Positions 41,998-49,760 of a stretch of DNA of 64,000 nucleotides are shown here, one piece after another. Made by a program: the position numbers and the translations under genes. Under the pieces are notes generated by a model. That model did not search any database. It was not told the origin of the DNA and saw only the letters and a list, made by a program, of their open reading frames with translations. The DNA comes from Atrina japonica (Eukaryota; Mollusca; Bivalvia; Pterioida; Pinnidae). Each line of letters begins with the position of its first letter. The first letter of the stretch is position 1. Where the stretch lies: positions 1 to 64,000 of the forward strand of contig BROG01000140.1 of the NCBI GenBank assembly GCA_030159075.1. The letters run 5' to 3'.

Positions 41998-44900
41998 TAA
42001 TTTATTTGATATTAAATAACATAAAGTGGGGGTAATACCTCCGCAGAGGCCCTCCGTGTATTCCCAACCAGCGGTGCCAGGGGCCCTCTGATTGGGAAAA
42101 ATTATATTCATAGTAAATTACATACATCAATACACGTGTACAAACTGGAACATTAATATTCCGTTTTAGGTTCCGTTTAGTGCATATTATCTTACTCGAG
42201 GCATTTCTTGTTTCAAACACGTGGAATCTGTTGTCAACATTTACTGTAAAGTGCACAGAAATTTTGTGAAATTGAGGTCTAAAACACCACAAAGCAGCAT
42301 CTTTGTCTGTCATTTTGATTTATCATTGGACAACCAGAATTTAACCATTTTGGCCGAGATTTCCTTATCTGTTCTATACATACAGTAAAATGCTATTGAC
42401 TTTTGTCAACAAAGATGTCCAAATTTATGTACTTTATATCAAATGACCAAAAGATATTTTATAGATGAGTTTCTTTTTTATACTTTGTATCTTTTAAGTT
42501 TGTGAAGTATGCAACATGTATATTTTTCTGTTTATTCAGATCGACCAGTTAAAGCTTTGACATTGATAGGACCAGCTGTTTTTAACGGTGGTTTTAGTAC
42601 ATTTTTAGCTTTTGTTTTACTTGCGAAAAGCAACAGTTATGGATTCTCATTATTTTTCAGGGTGAGTATTAAAAAAACAGTTACAAAAACCAAAACTAAA
42701 AACAACAAAAATCTAAATAAAACAAAGAAATTATTTCCTCAAACAAAAGTCCCACCTGCTTCAGTGAAAACCTTACAATGTCCCCTGTGATGCATGTTGT
42801 CAGAAGAGTGAAACACTAGTCTGGGAGAGAAATCAGAGAATTCCTTACCCCTCTTTGAAAGCCTTTGTAACTATGTTAAGACTCTAAAAGTACAACTACA
42901 TACACAGATCTAACAACATGGCGTAATGTTAAATCTAATGGTTACTGTGAAACATTTCACAGTCATAGTGTTCATACACAGAAGAAAATAAATAACAGTG
43001 TAAAGAATTCTCTTTACTTTGGCAGGGTGAAATATCTCACTTTATTATAAGACATGGTTTACTTTACTGACCACATGAGTGATGCATAAAATGTCAAAAG
43101 AAGACTTACAACTTACAATCAATGTAAAGGTAGCTCCAACCTATAAATGTGATTGATAGTTTTGTTGTGGACACAGAAATACTTATAACTTACATCAATG
43201 TTAAGGTGGCTCCAACCTGTAAATGTGATTGATAGTTTTGTTGTGGACACAGAAATACTTATAACTTACATCAATGTAAAGGTGGCTCCAACCTGTAAAT
43301 GTGATTGATAGTTTTGTTGTGGACACAGAAATACTTACAACTTACATCAATGTTAAGGTGGCTCCAACCTGTAAATGTGATTGATAGTTTTGTTGTGGAC
43401 ACTGAAATATGACAGATGTCAGCTTCATGTCTGGACCAATAAGATTAACTGTTAGCTATAAAAATGAAATGATTTATGACCATTGTTTATGTTTACAGGT
43501 ATTTTTCTCCGTTGTGTTGTTTGGACTATTTCATGGTCTGGCTTATCTCCCCGTTGTATTAAGCTGGATTGGACCGGATCCATACGCCACATGGTCAGTC
43601 ACAAAAGAAAAATCTAGCAATAGAAGTTTGGATGAGAAATCTACTAATGGCAATGCTAATCACTCTGTGGCAATTACTCTAAGTGAAGAGAACCAGGTAA
43701 TAATTTATACATGCCTCAAATTGTTATAGTGATCAGTGGTGTTGCTAAGACAACATAAAGTTTATTTACATCACCTTAGTTACTGTTGCGATCTATTGCT
43801 GTCTGTTGTAATTCAGGTGTGTGTCAAGCAGGTGTGTTTCAAGCAGGATTGTGTCATGCAGGTGTTTCATGCAAGGGTGTGTCATGCATCTGTGTGTCAA
43901 ACAGATGTGTGTCAAGCAGGCATGTGTCAAACTGGTGTGTCATGCAGGTCTGTGTCAGACAAGTGTTTGTCAAGCAGGTTTATGTCAAGCAAGTGTGTCT
44001 CAAGTAGGTGTGTCAAGCAAGCATGCTTCAAACAGATGTGTCTTAGGCAGGTGTGTCAGGCATGAGTGTGTGTGTCAAATACGTGTGTGTTAAGCATGTG
44101 TGTGTGTCAAATAGGTGTGTGTCAAGCATGTGTGTGTCAAATAGGTGTGTGTCAAGCATATTTGTGTCAAACAGGTGTGTGTCATGCATATTTGTGTCAA
44201 ACAGGTTTTTGTCATGTAGGTGTGTCTCAAGTAGGTGTTTCAAGCAAGTATGCTTCAAACAGATTTGTTTCAAGCAGATGTGTGTAAAAGTAGGTGTGTC
44301 TCATACAGATGTGTGTCAAACCAGGGTTTGTCAAATAGGTGTGTGTCATGAATGTTTGTGTGCCAAACAGGTGTGTATTAAATAGGTGTGTCTAGCAAGT
44401 GTGTGTCATATATGTGTGTGTGTGTATGTGTGTGTGTAACAGTTGTGTGGCAAACAGGTGAGTGTCAAACAGGTGTAGGTCAAATGTGTGTGTGTCAAAT
44501 AGGTGTGTATCAAGCATGTGTGGGTGTCAAATAGGTGTGTGTCAAGGGTGTGTGTGTTAAGTATTTGTGTCAAGCGTGTGTGTGTCAAGGGAGCACCTCT
44601 TAAGCAGGTTTGTGTCAAATAGGTGTATTAAGCAGGTGTGTGTTAAGTAGATTTTCATCAAGCAGGTATGCAATAAGCAGTTGTACATCAAGTAGGTGTG
44701 CATTATATTAATTGTATGTGTGTAAACTTTTTAATATTTTAATTTTTTTCTCAGAAACTGCAAGTAAATTCTCTTTTAAGTTGGTATTTAAGAACGCTAG
44801 GGTAAGAGTAACAAAAATTGTATATTTTGGAATCCCTAATTCAGGAGTTTTGTTAATAAAGGACCTAGATGGCTTTAGATCTGTTGTGATGCCCCAACAT

Positions 44901-47900
44901 GTGTAATGTGGGTCCCTGGTGAATTTTATTGTCTTTGAAAAATATATGCAAGTCCAAAGAACTTAAATTTATATTGTACTTTGAATTTACAAAAATACAT
45001 TCTATTCTAATATGTTGTCACTTAAAGAAGGCAGTACCACTGATGAAGTAGTTAATGATTAACTAATAATTAATGATAATGTCAAAATCATGTCACATTA
45101 TATAAAAATGTCAAAATCGTGTTACATTGTATACTTGTAGTAGATCATTGTATGCACAATTAATGTCACTTATGTATTGCCATGACAACACTTCCTGTTA
45201 ACCACTGTGATGATGAAATTGTTATGATTTGTTCACTATAGACCATGCTTCCAAAGGACATAAAAACAGAAGAGTAAGTGATCACAAGAGATGTTCTTTT
45301 TTTCTGCTCTTATCTCCTAGCATGTAGAGCTCTGGTTGATTGGAAATCTTTACTTTCAGGAATGATTTGTTTTTCATGAAAAGTTTGCTTTAGTGTACAA
45401 AAGTAAATCATTTTAATGTTTTTCTTTTTTATAGAAGGTCTAGATATGTATATGTTTTGTACTAAACTATTACTGTGTTTCATATCTGGGTATGGGATGT
45501 GTCAGTTCATTGTTTTAGGAAGCGGTTCATTGATCCAAAATTAGTTAAGTTGCTCATAAGTTGATTAAATGAGTAAATAATTCAATGTGCATGGAAAGTT
45601 GTGCTTGTTATTTCTCTATAAACTTTTATATACTGGTACATGTTCTGTACAGTACATGGGTGCTTGTTTCTTTCTATCAAACTACTTCATATATGGGTAA
45701 TTGCTTTGCACACTACCAGGGTGCTTGGTATTTCTCAATAAACTGCTCAGAATAATGGTAGAAATCTTGTACTATGAAAAAATTGGGGGGAGTCATTTCT
45801 TTACAAAATGGTCAAGATTATGGCAAGGTACATCTTCTTTAGAAGGGCTTGGGGAGTTTTTGCTAATAAGTTACTCTAGGTAGCGAAAGAATTCTTATCC
45901 ATCAAATTGGAGAACTCCAGTCTGAACATTCAACATGTATGACAAAATAGTGACTGATAATTTGCTAAGTGCTTACCACATGAAGTAAACATAAGTAGGT
46001 TTTTCCTGAGACAAAACATGGCTCCAAGGTCATTGTACATATGACACATTTAAGTTTACAAACTCCATTAGCAAATGTCCAAAGAATTTGTCCATGATTT
46101 TGATACTATACCTACAATAGTGTGCAGCAGTTGATAGATGCATTGTTTCTTGTCTTGTAGAGTGAAACATTTGCTATTCAGATGTCTCTGTGGTTCCTAT
46201 TCATTTCACATTTTTTAGAAGTTTTATTTGTGGTACACAGATGTTACAACCCCTTGTTAAAATGTTGTGTAATATTTTTTATGCATTAGAATTCTACTCT
46301 CTTTTCTACCCACTCTTTGCATGCATTACATCACACTAAACCTAATATCTAAGTACTCATTTTATAATCAGAGATTCTGTAATGGGTAAGTATGCAATAG
46401 ATAAACCAGCTTGTCTGTCTGCATGCTCTGCACCTTATATCTTTTTTTTAACCACATACTGTAAGAAATAGTTCTATATAAATTTTCTGAAATGAATTGA
46501 AGTAATTTTAACCATATTTTGTGTTTAATTTGAATGAAATGTATAGAACATTTTTTGTTCATCAATTCAATATTATGATGGAGTTGACCAAGTCACTATG
46601 AGTCTTCAAACTCACAACATTTTGTCACTTGTCATTTTATCACTTGTCAACCTAATTGCACCAATCTTGTTTGAAAGTAGATCTTGCGAATTCTGTTACA
46701 TATAATTTATACACATTTGATTTTGGGTGTGATTATGTATTCTGGTGATTGCACCAAATCTGTGCATCTTATATTGTCAAGTGTGAGTTATTCACTTTTG
46801 TAATGACCTTGTCTAATCTTGGTGTGGTTATGATCTAAGTATCACATTTATAACATTGACCCTATTAGGTCACTATATGTATGTGACCTTATTGATATGA
46901 ATTTCACTGCAGCACTTCATGTCTATATTTATTGTGACATAATTTGATATGTGATCAGTAATTCTTTCCGTAGATATAAAACATTTATATACTGTTTTAA
47001 TTTCACTATCATATTCATTGTTTTTATTGTAAGACTTTTTTTTCAGAATTTGCAATTTTCCATTTCCACACATCTTTTTATCCCCATGCTTTCTATGTGA
47101 AAATGTATAAGACTTTTCTTCTTTTTTACATTAATTTTTCAATAGTTCAATAGCTCAATTTGTCCAAGATAATTGCCTTGTATATTTGTTTTTGGTTGCA
47201 TTCCTTGTTATATACTGTATAGTTGCTTTTATTTGCTATTACACTCCTATTACACTTCTTTTATGGAAACGGTAAAGAGTGAAATTTAATACCCGTGAAT
47301 AAAGTTACTTTCAGAGAAACACAAAATTTTAAGTTTCTTGTTATCTTTATATTAAAACTAAAAGAGACACAATTTTATGTATTGTTATTTTATTTTTGCT
47401 GTTTCGACTGGTGTAACGATTTTAAAAAAAAATTTAATAGCTCAGTATATTATGTTGTGATTATACCAATGTTATACCAATGTACTCTTATAAAGTCTTG
47501 TCGGTTATGTTGTGATTATACCAATGTTATACCAATGTACTATTATAAAGTCTTGTCGGTTATGTTGTGATTATACCAATGTTATACCAATGTACTCTTA
47601 TAAAGTCTTGTCGGTTATGTTCTTTCTCATGTAGAGAGACAGATCTCAGTCATCCCCCTCAGACTTCAGGAGTGGACAACAAAAAGGAACCATTGATAAC
47701 AAAACTACCAAGTATGGAGTAACTATAGTAAGTTTTTATGAAGTTGGTTGCATTATGTATTTATATGTATATACAACCATTGGTAAGAGATTTACAAAAT
47801 GTACCTCAGAATATGTTGTTAAATAGATAAGTTTAACTTATCAATTCCTGAAGTCATATTTGGACATTTTAAAGAATGGATAAGTCCACTGTCAGAATTC

Positions 47901-49686
47901 AGATGTGAATGATTCAGAATAAAAATTTCATAATAATTTTACATGCAATATCAACTTGTTCACCCCTGAATTATGACAATAGACCATACTATTTATTGAT
48001 TTGGGTGAGTCTAAATGTAACCACAAGGGTTGATGGGTTAAAAGGCTTTCATGGTCAAGTGGTTAGAGCATCATGTTTTAAACTGTGAAGCTGGGGTATA
48101 GCTTAACACTGTTTATCTACGAGCCACCTGGGTCCCTAAGATTAAAAATCTACTAGCCCAGCTCAAATCTAAGGGGCCCAGATTTTTTTTTTCAATTTAA
48201 GATAATTTCAAACCTCTGTTTAGAAAATCATCTACAAATGATGAATATTTAAAAACTTTTTAAACATTGTTCCCTTAGTGTTTGTCTTTTTTTTATGAAG
48301 TACAGTATAGCAGCATATTGTGTCATTATTGACAGTATCTGTGATCTATGACAAAAATTTGTATGCAAAATTATAATTTTGTCAAGATACATGTAATTTG
48401 GTTTGATAAAAAAATGATAAAAGTTTTTAGGACAAGTTTGGTGGTTTTGGGCCAGCAAATTAGAAAAGTATGGTACATTTTGTGTAGGGGATAGGCCACA
48501 GTTTGCTGAAATGTGTGATGAAGCCAGTATATCAGTAGAAAATACAGAGGATTAAACAGGGTTGCACTGGTTAATGAAGTTGTAGAGCAAAAAAATCATG
48601 TTTTTTTTCCCAATTTGATGAAAAAATTCTCAGTTTGATGTTGAGCTCATGACCATAATGAAAAAAAAATAATGTAAAGGGAAATGCATTTATGAAAATG
48701 CATTTAGATTCTCTGTGTGCACAAAATTTTCCTCAATATGACACAAATTCACGTTAAAATTCCCAACTGGGTTGCCAATGTCATTTTCCCAAAATTGACA
48801 AAAAAAGATCTATCTTTTATCTCTGCATAGAGGAGAGAACTTATGAATAGTGATTATAGGTGTGGAGGCTTAGAGAAATAGGAAATCAATCTGTGGATGT
48901 ACCTGACCACAGTATAGCCTATGCGTAATTACCACCAGCACACCTCCGATAATTACACCTCTGTATGGTGTTATAACATTGATTAATAAACAGGGTTATA
49001 AGTCCAAGCTTCTGTTGACTGTTTGGAAGGTGTTATAACATTGATTAATAAACAGGGTTATAAGTCCAAGCTTCTGTTGACTGTTTGGAAGGTATTATAA
49101 CATTGATTAATAAACAGGGTTATAAGTCCAAGCTTCTGTTGACTGTTTGGAAGGTATAATTGAATTATGTAACTTAGGTGGGTTAATAAAATGGAGGTGC
49201 CAGAAATATCACTGGCTATTTTTTGTCGCTATTTTCAACATTGGCGAAGCCCGGTGCAACCCCTGGATTAGATATATGATCTCTACATAAGTGTCATCAA
49301 ACATTTCAGCAACTTCTCCTTGGCAACTGTGTGACTTCCCAAAGGAAATCCACTTTCCCAGCAGGAAGATAACTCACAATGGACAAGTGGGAGACTGCTA
49401 ATTTCTATCCCTGATGAAGTCTCTCACCTCTAGTCAGGATGAGTTCAAGTCCTGTTGAAACAAGTTGATTGGCTGATGGTCTCTTCTCGGGTAAAATGTA
49501 ACCGTAATGTAAAAGACCAGCAGAAAAGTGACAAATTAAAACCTGACTGTGTGCTTTGAATTATTTCAAATGGATGTATCAGTAAAATATTGTTGTAATG
49601 CTGGGTCAGATATTTGGTATTTTCCCAAACATATTGATTTGGCAGTGGATACAAGTCATCAACACAACCAGTTTGAACCAGTTGGT

Positions 49687-49760
<74 letters not shown>

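Noticed and set aside
43736..44618. Several open frames rich in C, V, S, K or H, T, L on both strands
   Set aside because: They follow the GTGTGTCAAGCAGGT repeat. Cysteine richness comes from TGTGT, not from a cysteine-rich protein.
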